Assembly: GCF_043769475.1 (NCBI RefSeq)
Contig: NZ_CP171728.1
Span: forward strand, 62,001 to 126,000
Direction of reading: 5' to 3'
DNA length: 64,000 nucleotides
Origin: Allomesorhizobium sp043769475
GTDB taxonomy: Bacteria > Pseudomonadota > Alphaproteobacteria > Rhizobiales > Rhizobiaceae
Below the pieces are notes generated by a model. The model saw only the letters and a list, made by a program, of their open reading frames with translations, was not told the origin of the DNA and did not search any database. Below, one piece after another: positions 25,780 to 33,682 of this stretch (the first letter of the stretch is position 1; each line of letters starts with the position of its first letter). The translations under genes were made by a program, and so were the position numbers.

Positions 25780-27153
25780 TATGCTGCACTTGCCCAGCCC
25801 GTAACAAACGAGCCCGGTCCCAAAGAGTTCACAAAGGCTTTCCATTCGGCCGCGTGGGCCGATAGCAGATCTGCAAGCAACTGTCGGACATCGTCGAGCG
25901 GCTGGCCCAACGCTTCGCTCAACTCTGCGGCGAGCCGCGCTTTCACGTGCTTTTCAGCATTGTTGTCCGCCATGGCGGCCAGATGATCGAGATGGAGCGT
26001 CCCAGCGACCGCATATTCGCGGAGTGCCGGCGTCATCTTTGTGAAGCTTCCGCTGGCTCCTTGTTCGAAGTCATGTGCCGAAATATTTTCCCAGACATAG
26101 GTGTTTGCCATTTCGGTGAGGCCCGCCGCATGGACACTCTGCCGACGCAACATGCACGCCGCACAGATCCCGCATTGGCGAAAGTCGCCATTCGTAGACA
26201 TCTGGCGTGGCCCTTGCCAGCAAGAGCGGGTCTGCCTCCATTCCCCTTGATCACCATATTCCCTGATGTATGCGGCCAGCGTGGCGCCCTTGGTGGACCA
26301 CAAACGGGGAAAGCGGAAACTCAAAGACGTCCCGAACAGCGCGTTCAAGAACTTCGCCATGCGGATCGTGAACAGCGGATGGTTGCGGTAGTCCGGGTAG
26401 CCTTGACCGACCGGCAAGAGGGCAGGGCCCAAAGCACCCTGACCGCTTTCCGTCATGATAATTTCCCGTGCGCCGGTAAGGTAGGCAGCGAGCCCACTCA
26501 CCGAGGCAAATTTGAAGCCGCGCGACCGGAAACTGGTTTCCTTATGTCCGTCGCCAGTGGTGACCGAATAGGGAATGCCGGTGAAGGGGACGCGCCGACC
26601 CTCTTCAACAGGGTACTTCTTCAATTTCTCGCCGACGCGCACCCGCACGAGACTGTTTCCCATCTCGCGGGGAGAAGAGGCCGGAGACCGCTTTTGAATC
26701 GAGACCCTCGCTGAAGGCGATCACAGCGTTCACCCCGTCCAAAGAAAACAGGTGAGATTGACCGATGGCCTGATAGTCCCGCGCTCTCCTGACGAACACC
26801 AAGTTCCATTTGTTGCCCGTGAGCAAGTTGAGCGTCTCATGGAGAGGATTGGCGATGGAGCTGTCATTCCAGCGCGCCGGATCATGCACGGCGATACGCA
26901 CGACAAACTCCCTGCCCCACATCTTCGAAGAACGTGGGGCGATGCGATCGCAGAATTCGATGGCAGCAGCGACAACCAGCGTGTCGAAGACGATGGGTTC
27001 GAAATTCGCGAACGCGAATGACAGCAAGTGTTCGGCGCTGAATCGAATGTCCTGGTCAATGACGCAGGCGGTCCAGTTTGCGCCTGCACGGGCAGGCTCG
27101 TCGACTACATCAACGTTCACTTGCCGAAGGGGGATGGTGTCAGTGGCGCTCAT
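25779..27153 (-). pseudogene. QueC-like (QatC-type) PP-loop enzyme, one-base frameshift
   Basis: Two frames make one protein. From ATG 27153 the first part has HETLNLLTGNKWNLVFVRRA and the PP-loop AVIAFSEGLDSKAVSGLF; the rest (MGNSLVRVRVGEKLKK... to 25779) carries the zinc cluster SCWQGPRQ ... FRQCGICAACMLRR (Cys-x2-Cys-x2-Cys) and HPLFTIRMAKFLNALFG. Removing one base from the GGGG at 26669-26672 fuses them into 457 residues, close to QatC length. QueC makes 7-cyano-7-deazaguanine; QatC is its relative in the Qat phage-defence system. The PP-loop reads SEGLDS instead of SGGLDS. ATGA and TAATG overlaps tie it to both neighbours. It may be intact if the extra base is a sequencing error. Confidence 0.82.
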
Positions 27154-27728
27154 AGCTGTGGCCCATCGCCCAGCCCGCTCTGCTTCGCGGGTGCTTTATG
27201 AAGAGCGGTCGTTTGTGGAGCCACCACCGAACGCGCGAGTCCGGCGAAGTCGAAGCCTCGTCTTGCTTCCTCAAGCCGCTCACGCACATGGCTTGCCCGC
27301 TTGTTGTTGGTGTCACGAAGATAGTGCTCTTCAACCTGTCGGTTGCCTGAGGCGCAGCGCGCTTCGAGCGCGTAGGCCGATCCTTGCACCAATGCCTCTT
27401 GACCGGAAAAGCCCTCTCTCACGGCCTGCTTGGTCCAGTCGATGACGGCGAGCTGGAGTCCGTAGCCCGCGGCGTGCACCCTCATGTTGTCGAGCGCCTC
27501 GAGTATTTGCGCAGGAAAAGAAAACAAATCGCCTTGTGACGATCCACCAAGGAGGCTCGAAAGCAGCTTCGGTATTTCCGGGCGCACCTCTTTTTTCCAA
27601 TCAGCTCCGAGGGCAGGCGTGAGCCCCGCGCAAACATCGCTGGCGGTGTATACTGGCTTGTCCGCGAACTTTGCGAGGTCTTTCCACCTCGGCGGCAACG
27701 GCAGGCTTCTGTGAGGACCATCGCCCAT
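27150..27728 (-). CDS. Candidate QatB-like partner protein (starts MGDG)
   Basis: 192 residues from ATG 27728 with GGAG eight bases upstream. I recognise no domain. It opens MGDGPHRSLPLPPRW, and QatB proteins also begin with MG and a short proline-tryptophan segment; beyond this I see no clear similarity. The middle is helical (LEALDNMRVHAAGYGLQLAV, IDWTKQAVREGFSGQEALVQ) and the tail is basic and probably disordered. Its stop overlaps the QueC-like start (ATGA). In Qat and type IV CBASS, QueC-like enzymes are reported to attach a deazaguanine to the N-terminal Gly of a partner; the exposed Gly2 here fits such a substrate. That role is inference. Confidence 0.6.
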   Translation of the reverse strand: MGDGPHRSLPLPPRWKDLAKFADKPVYTASDVCAGLTPALGADWKKEVRPEIPKLLSSLLGGSSQGDLFSFPAQILEALDNMRVHAAGYGLQLAVIDWTKQAVREGFSGQEALVQGSAYALEARCASGNRQVEEHYLRDTNNKRASHVRERLEEARRGFDFAGLARSVVAPQTTALHKAPAKQSGLGDGPQL

Positions 27729-27741
27729 TACGATTCTCCGA

Positions 27742-27778
27742 TGTCAGAAATATTCTCAGAAAAGTCTGACAATGTCAA
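27742..27778 (-). promoter_or_regulatory. Promoter and operator of the QueC-like operon
   Basis: Leftward -35 TTGACA (27778-27773) and -10 AATATT (27754-27749) with an 18-base spacer. An exact inverted repeat, TGTCAGA (27742-27748) and TCTGACA (27765-27771), overlaps the spacer and flanks the -10 box. This is where an autorepressor such as the operon's XRE protein would bind. Confidence 0.6.
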
Positions 27779-27822
27779 ATAGCGCGTGCGGACGGCTAGC
27801 AAGTTTATGATTTTCCGACTGC

Positions 27823-27913
27823 GCGGCGATCATCGCCGCAAATCGCTTAGATTGTAAACCAAATCGAATTATGGTAGTTTATGGAAATCAGGAAATGCGG
27901 CGATCATCGCCGC
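27823..27913 (+). promoter_or_regulatory. abiE promoter between two identical 17-bp palindromes
   Basis: GCGGCGATCATCGCCGC occurs at 27823-27839 and again at 27897-27913; its 8-bp arms are perfect around a single central base. Between them lie a -35 TTGTAA (27852-27857) and a -10 TAGTTT (27875-27880) with a 17-base spacer. AbiEi antitoxins are known to repress their own promoter by binding paired inverted repeats, which matches this layout. Confidence 0.75.
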
Positions 27914-27935
27914 AGAGGAATGATCCGACAAACCT

Positions 27936-28796
27936 ATGCCGACGAATGCCGACCGACGACAGTTGTTGGTGAACCTGGTGCCCGAAGGGCTGCCGGTCAC
28001 AAAACAATGGCTAATGAAGCAGAGTCCCGACTTCGATCGCCACGCGCTCGACAATCTGCTCAAAAGCAAGCAGCTCATGCCCCTTGCGCCGGGCGTTTAT
28101 ATGCGACCCGGTACATACCTGACGTGGCAGGGTGTCATCAGCGCGCTGCAGACTATCTTCCGCACCGAATTAAGCGTCGGCGGGCTGACCGCCCTCGAGC
28201 TGCAAGGGTTAGCACACTACCTGCCGCTCTCTCGGCAACGCACAGTGCACCTCTACGGCAAAGACTCATTGCCGGCATGGCTGGAGATGGCGCTGCCGGA
28301 TGTGCTGTTCATTCGCCACAATCGTCTGTCCTCGATCGGCGCGACGGGGCTCGTCAACCGCGCGTACGACACACAGGAGCGTTCCTTCATAGATGCCGAA
28401 ACGCCGGGGCAGCGAGCAAGCGCCTGGCCTTTCACAATGTCCTCGCCCGAGCGGGCCTATCTCGAAGTGCTCATGGACGTGCCCGAAGCGATCTCCTTCG
28501 AACACGCCGATCAGCTTCTCCAGGGCATGACCACGCTCTCGCCGCGACGCATGGAGCAGCTTTTGCGCAAATGCGCCAACGTCAAGGTGCGCAGGCTCTT
28601 CTACTGGCTCGCCGAGCGCCACTCCTATGCGTGGCTGAAGAAATTACCCGCACCTGACAAGCTTGACGAGATGGGCCTTGGCAGCGGGAACAGAGTGCTG
28701 GCCAGAGGCGGCAGACTCGATCCAAAATACCGCATAACGATCCCGGAGGAGATGTGGACACCGCCAGCCCGTACTATAGACAAGTCCGACTCCTGA
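27936..28796 (+). CDS. abiEi: Type IV antitoxin AbiEi
   Basis: 286 residues. An N-terminal winged helix (GLPVTKQWLMKQSPDFDRHA, then LMPLAPGVYMRPGTYLTWQG, residues about 18-70) and the AbiEi C-terminal domain (LSVGGLTALELQGLAHYLPL; MSSPERAYLEVLMDVPEAIS) are clear. AbiEi neutralises AbiEii without stable contact and represses its own operon. The toxin gene overlaps its 3' end by 43 bases. Two operator palindromes lie upstream. Confidence 0.92.
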   Translation: MPTNADRRQLLVNLVPEGLPVTKQWLMKQSPDFDRHALDNLLKSKQLMPLAPGVYMRPGTYLTWQGVISALQTIFRTELSVGGLTALELQGLAHYLPLSRQRTVHLYGKDSLPAWLEMALPDVLFIRHNRLSSIGATGLVNRAYDTQERSFIDAETPGQRASAWPFTMSSPERAYLEVLMDVPEAISFEHADQLLQGMTTLSPRRMEQLLRKCANVKVRRLFYWLAERHSYAWLKKLPAPDKLDEMGLGSGNRVLARGGRLDPKYRITIPEEMWTPPARTIDKSDS

Positions 28797-29683
28797 CGCG
28801 CGTCCTGCCGCTCGTGGCGGCGGAGACGTCCTTCGCCCTCAAGGGCGGTACCGCCATCAATCTTTTTGTTCGCGATCTGCCGCGGCTCTCTGTCGACATT
28901 GATCTTGTCTACCTGCCGATGGAAGACCGCGACGAAGCGCTGAAAAACATCGCGGAAGCGCTCTCGCGCATTGCCGACGCGATTGTGAAGGCGATGCCTG
29001 ATACCGAGATCATCCGGTCTTATGAGGATCAGGCCGATGCCCTGCGTCTCTTCGTCTCGCAGGGGAGTGACCGCATCAAGATCGAACTTTCCCCCGTACT
29101 GAGGGGCTCCGTGTTCCCAGAGGAACTGCGCGAGGTCTCGCCCGCGGTCGAAGAGCAGTTCGGCTATGTCGAGATGCAGCTTCTTTCGATCCCGGACCTC
29201 TATGCCGGAAAAATCTGCGCGGCCCTCGACCGGCAGCATCCGCGCGATCTCTTCGATGTCAAACTGCTCTTTGAAAACGAAGGCCTCACCGACGACCTGG
29301 CGAAAACGTTTCTCGTCTATCTCATCAGCCATAATCGGACGATGGCCGAACTGCTGCAACCGACCCGCAAGGACATCGCCGGAATTTATGAAGGCGAGTT
29401 CCTGCGCATGTCGCAGATCGACGTCAGTCTTGACGAGCTACTCGCTGTGCGCGAGCGGCTTATCACCGAGATCAATCAGGCGCTAACCGACGAGCAGCGC
29501 AAATTCTTGCTCTCATTCAAGGCGCGTCGGCCGAAGTGGGAACTGCTTGGTATCGATGGCGTCGACAAGCTGCCCGCTGTTCGTTGGAAGCTGCAAAATC
29601 TGGAGCGGATGTCTGAAGACAGGCACAGGCGCGCCTATAATGACTTGGAACGCGTGCTCGGCCAAAAAAAGCCGATGAGATAA
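28754..29683 (+). CDS. abiEii: Type IV toxin AbiEii (nucleotidyltransferase)
   Basis: 309 residues from GTG 28754 after GGAGGAGAT. Nucleotidyltransferase motif I is intact: FALKGGTAINLFVRDLPRLS followed by VDIDL. Later motifs RIKIELSP, LYAGKICAALDRQHPRDLFD (Lys and Asp) complete the catalytic set. Members such as AbiEii and MenT transfer nucleotides to RNA acceptors, blocking growth and aborting phage infection. Start lies inside abiEi, implying coupling. Full length. Confidence 0.93.
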   Translation: MDTASPYYRQVRLLTRVLPLVAAETSFALKGGTAINLFVRDLPRLSVDIDLVYLPMEDRDEALKNIAEALSRIADAIVKAMPDTEIIRSYEDQADALRLFVSQGSDRIKIELSPVLRGSVFPEELREVSPAVEEQFGYVEMQLLSIPDLYAGKICAALDRQHPRDLFDVKLLFENEGLTDDLAKTFLVYLISHNRTMAELLQPTRKDIAGIYEGEFLRMSQIDVSLDELLAVRERLITEINQALTDEQRKFLLSFKARRPKWELLGIDGVDKLPAVRWKLQNLERMSEDRHRRAYNDLERVLGQKKPMR

Positions 29684-29733
29684 CGTCGCCGCGTTGGCGA
29701 TCTGTCAATGAAAGCATTTTCTCAGGAGCCGTG

Positions 29734-30273
29734 ATGGCAAAAGGACTGAGAGTACCGACGGAGCAGCTCTCCGAAGAAACACAGCAACTCTACGATGTCC
29801 TCAACAACGAAAAGGACCTCGCGGTCATTCTCATTGCGGCTAGCTTTCTCGACGTTTGCTTGAGGTCGCTCCTTGAGAAGAAGTTGCTTGAAGGTTCGGT
29901 GTCAGACCGAATGCTCAGCCACAAAGGCGTGCTTGGTAGCATGAGTGCGCGGGCCGATCTATGCTACGCGCTCGGGCTCCTTCCCAAGCGGGCCTACCAG
30001 GATTTGGGCGCCATCGCCGAGATCCGGAATATTGTCGCTCACCACCACCTGACGCAGAGCTTCAAAACCGGAGATATTGCGGCCAAGTGCGCTACGCTGG
30101 ATGCGATCTCGCTTGGGGGCACCAAACCTGATCAGATGCCACCCAGGATGCGTTTCACCCTTGCGGTGACCTTGCTGGCGAATTCCTTATTGGTGACAGC
30201 CCTCCATCTCCAAAGGCAGCCTCAGGTGAAGAGTCCCAGGGACCCTTCACGAATTCGATTCCGCGGTGGCTGA
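29734..30273 (+). CDS. MltR-like protein with a HEPN-type RNxxAH motif
   Basis: 179 residues from ATG 29734 (AGGAG upstream; GTG 29731 is the only other option). The all-helical pattern VILIAASFLDVCLRSLLEKK, SMSARADLCYALGLLPKRAY, EIRNIVAHHHL matches the mannitol-repressor MltR family. R98-x4-H103 (RNIVAH) is the HEPN RNase signature. MltR itself acts on mannitol uptake, but no mannitol genes are near; beside AbiE and the QueC-like operon a HEPN-type defence role is more likely. Followed by a membrane-protein gene after 128 bases. Confidence 0.75.
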   Translation: MAKGLRVPTEQLSEETQQLYDVLNNEKDLAVILIAASFLDVCLRSLLEKKLLEGSVSDRMLSHKGVLGSMSARADLCYALGLLPKRAYQDLGAIAEIRNIVAHHHLTQSFKTGDIAAKCATLDAISLGGTKPDQMPPRMRFTLAVTLLANSLLVTALHLQRQPQVKSPRDPSRIRFRGG

Positions 30274-30401
30274 AAATTGGCTGAAGTGGTCTTCAGATGG
30301 TGCCGATTGGACCAGAAGATCGTATCAGTAGTGGCTCTCGCCTCGAAATAGTGAGGCATGATTTCAGAGTCCAGAAATCGGCGGGACTGGGGGGAAAGGT
30401 T

Positions 30402-30848
30402 ATGGCGACTGAAAGACAATACGCATTCTTTAAATTCCTCTACGAGGAAGAAAATGCCAGGGAGAACACGATCAACCAGTATGCAAAGACGCTGTTGTCG
30501 TTGATCACCTTTTATTCCGGCTTTGTCATTTTCGTTGCCGACAAAATGCTGGCAACAATTACCCTGCCGATGAAAGTGATTTTTGCCACAACGTTGGCCA
30601 GTATGCTGGCAGCGTTCGCCACGACGGTGTGGGGTACACGCATGGCGGACTTCGAGGGGGTCTGCGATCCAGAGGACGACGAAAGCGAGAATCTGTTTCT
30701 TAGGAAGAGAATTGCCGACTTTACAGTTGCAACGACGCGGAACAGCGGGATAAATAACAAGCGAGTGAAGGCTCTCCTTGTTGCGTCATACTTTTTGGCG
30801 GCCGGTATCCTGTCCCACGCCGTCTTCTTTATGATCGCTCTGTTCTAA
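30402..30848 (+). CDS. Small membrane protein with three helices
   Basis: 148 residues from ATG 30402 after GGGGGAAAGGTT, chosen over a longer frame that lacks a ribosome site. A charged N-terminal segment (ERQYAFFKFLYEEENARENT) leads into two helices (TLLSLITFYSGFVIFVADKM, VIFATTLASMLAAFATTVWG). A cytoplasmic acidic segment follows, and a final helix ends at the C-terminus (LLVASYFLAAGILSHAVFFM). The topology recalls SLATT-type defence pore proteins, but I cannot confirm homology. It lies between a HEPN-like gene and a lysine-rich peptide. Confidence 0.6.
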   Translation: MATERQYAFFKFLYEEENARENTINQYAKTLLSLITFYSGFVIFVADKMLATITLPMKVIFATTLASMLAAFATTVWGTRMADFEGVCDPEDDESENLFLRKRIADFTVATTRNSGINNKRVKALLVASYFLAAGILSHAVFFMIALF

Positions 30849-30860
30849 AGGGGGCAAAGC

Positions 30861-30995
30861 ATGGCCAAGAGCAGTAAGTCAAAGAACACAAAGACAGCGA
30901 AGAAGCCTTCAAAATCGACGAAGGCTAGCGCAGCGTCGCCGACGCAGGCAGAACTTCTCGTCGCGCGCAAAACCAAGACCAATATCAAGAAGTAG
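30861..30995 (+). CDS. Lysine-rich short peptide
   Basis: 44 residues (MAKSSKSKNTKTAKKPSKST...), about one third lysine, with AAGGGGGC seven bases before ATG 30861. It follows the membrane-protein stop by 12 bases. The composition suggests binding to nucleic acid or to the acidic loop of the neighbouring membrane protein. No family recognised. Confidence 0.5.
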   Translation: MAKSSKSKNTKTAKKPSKSTKASAASPTQAELLVARKTKTNIKK

Positions 30996-31263
30996 ATTCA
31001 TGACTGGGTGTCTACACCGTCGCGTGGCGACTTTTTGATCGGACCAGCCCGCACTGTGCGGCGGGGACAGAGCATTGGTCCGACATCGCCCGAACTGGCC
31101 GGACACAAGTAGGTCGCCTGAGGTCGAGCGGTCTTTTGTGCAAAACAAGCGGGCCGCCTCCAGCCGGACCGGACTCCTCTGGCTGCAAGCCACCGAACCG
31201 CCGCCGCGGTTTCGGCCCATGCATGTGACGATCCCTTCTATAATCGGACGCTGGACATCAAGG

Positions 31264-31597
31264 TACCGACGTTCACGCCGCGAAAAAGATCGAACTGCCG
31301 ATTGTCTGGAGGAGCTTCGCCTTGTCGACCTCAGAGATGACAATGCCGTCAGAATGGGTGTGCCGACGGATGTCGTTCGGGCGCAGCGCCAGAACCTAGC
31401 TCGCCGATGGTCGGTGGCGTTTCACGAGCACCCGTCCCAGCCGGACGGGATCATTTACCCCTCGCGCCTCAAGGGGGCGACCAATCTCGCCATCTACGAT
31501 CGTTCGATTGCAAAGCTTCAGCCGCAGCGTTGTGACGCTTCTCGGCGCGCCAGGATTGGCCCAGGTTCTCGATGATTTCAGAGTGAGCTTGGCTTGA
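31264..31597 (+). pseudogene. RES-domain toxin remnant
   Basis: One frame reads LRLVDLRDDNAVRMGVPTDV, then RRWSVAFHEHPSQPDGIIYP and SRLKGATNLAIYDRS, the C-terminal half of RES proteins (NAD+-degrading toxins). After IAKLQPQR the frame shifts by one base at about 31530 and continues VTLLGAPGLAQVLDDFRVSL to a stop at 31597. The N-terminal half with the first catalytic Arg is absent and no Xre antitoxin is present. It is a dead toxin. Confidence 0.65.
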
Positions 31598-31698
31598 CGG
31601 AGGCTTGTAGAGCGGAATTCTTCATGCCGCGGCACCTCCGGTGCATCGCGAGCCCCAGGGTGATATACAAGCGCTCATCTCACAATGAGGCAGCCGGG

Positions 31699-31968
31699 AT
31701 GAATCGAAAAAAACTGCGGTGTCTAGGCGGCCCACTCGACGGTCAATTTGTCGAGGACGGGGACGCACCAACGATTTTCCTAGAAAAGGGAACTGGAGAC
31801 GAAAGTCTGGAGCTGGTCACGGACCATCATCTTCCTCCGGCGATGGTTCACTATCGGAAAATCCGGATCCAGGGCGAGGGCCGTGAACATGCCGATTATT
31901 GGGTTGCAGACGGAATGACGTTCGACGACGCGATTGCAAGGTGTAAAGAAATCGAACCTCTTGTCTAA
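31699..31968 (+). CDS. Small hypothetical protein
   Basis: 89 residues from ATG 31699 (MNRKKLRCLGGPLDGQFVED). GGPLDG followed by a beta-rich middle (VHYRKIRIQGEGREHADYWV) and a C-terminal helix (DDAIARCKEIEPL) suggest a compact alpha-beta protein. The GGPLDG start recurs in short phage or mobile-element proteins, from memory. Function unknown. Confidence 0.5.
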   Translation: MNRKKLRCLGGPLDGQFVEDGDAPTIFLEKGTGDESLELVTDHHLPPAMVHYRKIRIQGEGREHADYWVADGMTFDDAIARCKEIEPLV

Positions 31969-32159
31969 ACTTACAACATGTCGGCCCGACTACAACGAAA
32001 CTCTGCTCGATGTATTCGCATACGATCGGCGCCCTAGGAAATCACAACACGCCGCTACCACGAGTGCGAAACGTGCGTCGCAGGTGGAGGAGGCTGCTAA
32101 TTCGGTATCTTAACATCTGGGGAGGCGGAGGCATGTTCGTCCATCATCTCTACTCCGAT
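31969..32159. other. Intergenic region
   Basis: About 190 bases with no clear gene; it probably includes decayed upstream parts of the GH15 gene. Confidence 0.35.
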
Positions 32160-32318
32160 CGGGCGCCGGACTATTTCAACAAACCGAAACCGCGTTCACC
32201 GCCCGCTGGGAGATTGAAACCAGCGAATTCCGAGGCAACTTCCCCCAAGCATATTCGATGCTCGGTCAGATCAAATGCCGCCGTTCATCTATCGCGCCTC
32301 TGGGATGACGTGCTGTGA
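32160..32318 (+). pseudogene. GH15 glucoamylase-like C-terminal remnant
   Basis: One frame gives FRGNFPQAYSMLGQI, the conserved GNFPQxxSxxGxI box of bacterial GH15 enzymes. Removing one A from AAA at 32273-32275 continues it as NAAVHLSRLWDDVL and a TGA at 32316-32318. That stop overlaps the otsA GTG (GTGA). Upstream catalytic parts are missing. Rhizobia often carry GH15-otsA operons, so this is the tail of the lost first gene. Confidence 0.65.
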
Positions 32319-33682
32319 GCCGCCTGGTGGTTATTTCGAATCGCGTGTCCTCTCCAAGCAAACGCGCGGTCCAGGCCGGCGGACTCGCCGTCGCCATGCA
32401 GGCCGCGCTCTCCGAGCATGGCGGCCTCTGGATGGGCTGGTCTGGCAAATCGAGCGGCGCCCGTGAGCCGAGCAAACCCGTCTTTCGCGAGGAAGCCCGC
32501 GTCACCTATGCGCTGACCGACCTTCGCCGAGCCGACATCGATGAATATTACGCCGGGTTTGCCAATAGCGTGCTCTGGCCGCTCTGCCACTACCGGCTGG
32601 ACCTGACAGACTATGCGCGCAAGGACATGGCCGGCTACTTCCGGGTGAACCGCTTCTTCGCTCAGCAGCTCGCACCCCTTCTCAGGCCCGACGATCTCGT
32701 CTGGGTGCAGGACTATCACCTGATCCCGATGGGGTCCGAACTGCGCCACATGGGCGTGAAGAACCGCCTCGGCTTCTTCCTCCACATTCCATGGCCGCCG
32801 CCGGACGTGTTTTTCGCGCTTCCGGTCCACGAGACGATCGTGCGCGGCCTGACCGCCTATGATCTGGTCGGCTTCCAGACGCAGTTCGACGCCGATAATT
32901 TCGCAAGCTGCCTCGAGCGCGAGGGCATCGGCCGGGCGCTCGGGGATGGCTGGTTTGAGGCCTATGGCCACCGCTTTCGCGTCGGCGTCTTCCCCATCGG
33001 AATTGACACGGCGGGTTTCGCCCAGCTGGCCCAGAACGCGGTGCGAAGCGGTTCGGTCCGCAAGATCGAGGAGAGCTTTCGCAATCGCGACCTGATCGTT
33101 GGTGTCGACCGGCTCGACTATTCGAAGGGCCTGACGCATAAGATAGAAGCCTTCGATAAGTTCATCGCCGCCAATCCCGCCTCTCAGGGACGCGCGACAC
33201 TCCTGCAGATCACGCCGAAGTCGCGCTCGGAAGTTCTCCAATATGCCACCATGCAACGGCAAGTGGCCGAGTTCGCTGGCCGGGTCAACGGGCAACACGG
33301 AACGCCGGACTGGGTGCCAATCCGTTACGTGAACCGGTCGATCGGGCAGGCTACGCTTGCCGGGATTTATCGCGTGGCGCGGGTCGGGCTTGTCACACCG
33401 ATCCGCGACGGCATGAACCTCGTCGCAAAGGAATATGTCGCTGCCCAGCGCTCTGAGGATCCGGGTGTGCTTGTGCTGTCGCGCTTTGCCGGCGCGGCTC
33501 GCGAACTCGACGGGGCGATCCTTGTCAACCCTTACGACATAGAAGCCGTCGCCAACGCGATCGCCCAGGCGCTGTCCATGTCGATGGAAGCGCGGCGTCA
33601 ACGCTGGAAGCAGATGATGGACCACCTGGTGAAGCATGACATCTCAAAGTGGTGCCGGGATTTCCTCGAAGCATTGCGGTAG
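32315..33682 (+). CDS. otsA: alpha,alpha-Trehalose-phosphate synthase (UDP-forming)
   Basis: 455 residues from GTG 32315. GT20 landmarks: SRLVVISNRV with the early Arg, AGGLAVAM, WPLCHYR, VWVQDYHLIPMGSELR, FFLHIPWPPPDVFFALP, VGVDRLDYSKGLTHKIEAF (Arg-Lys that hold the nucleotide-sugar phosphates) and TPIRDGMNLVAKEYVAAQ. It joins glucose from UDP-glucose to glucose 6-phosphate, giving trehalose 6-phosphate for osmo- and desiccation protection. No otsB phosphatase lies downstream. The upstream GH15 partner is decayed. Confidence 0.95.
   Translation: MSRLVVISNRVSSPSKRAVQAGGLAVAMQAALSEHGGLWMGWSGKSSGAREPSKPVFREEARVTYALTDLRRADIDEYYAGFANSVLWPLCHYRLDLTDYARKDMAGYFRVNRFFAQQLAPLLRPDDLVWVQDYHLIPMGSELRHMGVKNRLGFFLHIPWPPPDVFFALPVHETIVRGLTAYDLVGFQTQFDADNFASCLEREGIGRALGDGWFEAYGHRFRVGVFPIGIDTAGFAQLAQNAVRSGSVRKIEESFRNRDLIVGVDRLDYSKGLTHKIEAFDKFIAANPASQGRATLLQITPKSRSEVLQYATMQRQVAEFAGRVNGQHGTPDWVPIRYVNRSIGQATLAGIYRVARVGLVTPIRDGMNLVAKEYVAAQRSEDPGVLVLSRFAGAARELDGAILVNPYDIEAVANAIAQALSMSMEARRQRWKQMMDHLVKHDISKWCRDFLEALR

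Noticed and set aside
24009..27153. Queuosine or preQ0 biosynthesis locus
   Set aside because: No queD, queE or folE partners are near, and the N-terminal 130 residues before the PP-loop are of QatC type, not found in housekeeping QueC.
24009..27728. Standard qatABCD defence operon
   Set aside because: No QatA-type ATPase and no TatD-type QatD are present; only the QueC-like gene and a possible B partner match.
29731..30273. Mannitol operon repressor
   Set aside because: The protein is MltR-like, but no mannitol transport or dehydrogenase gene lies nearby and the setting is a defence island.
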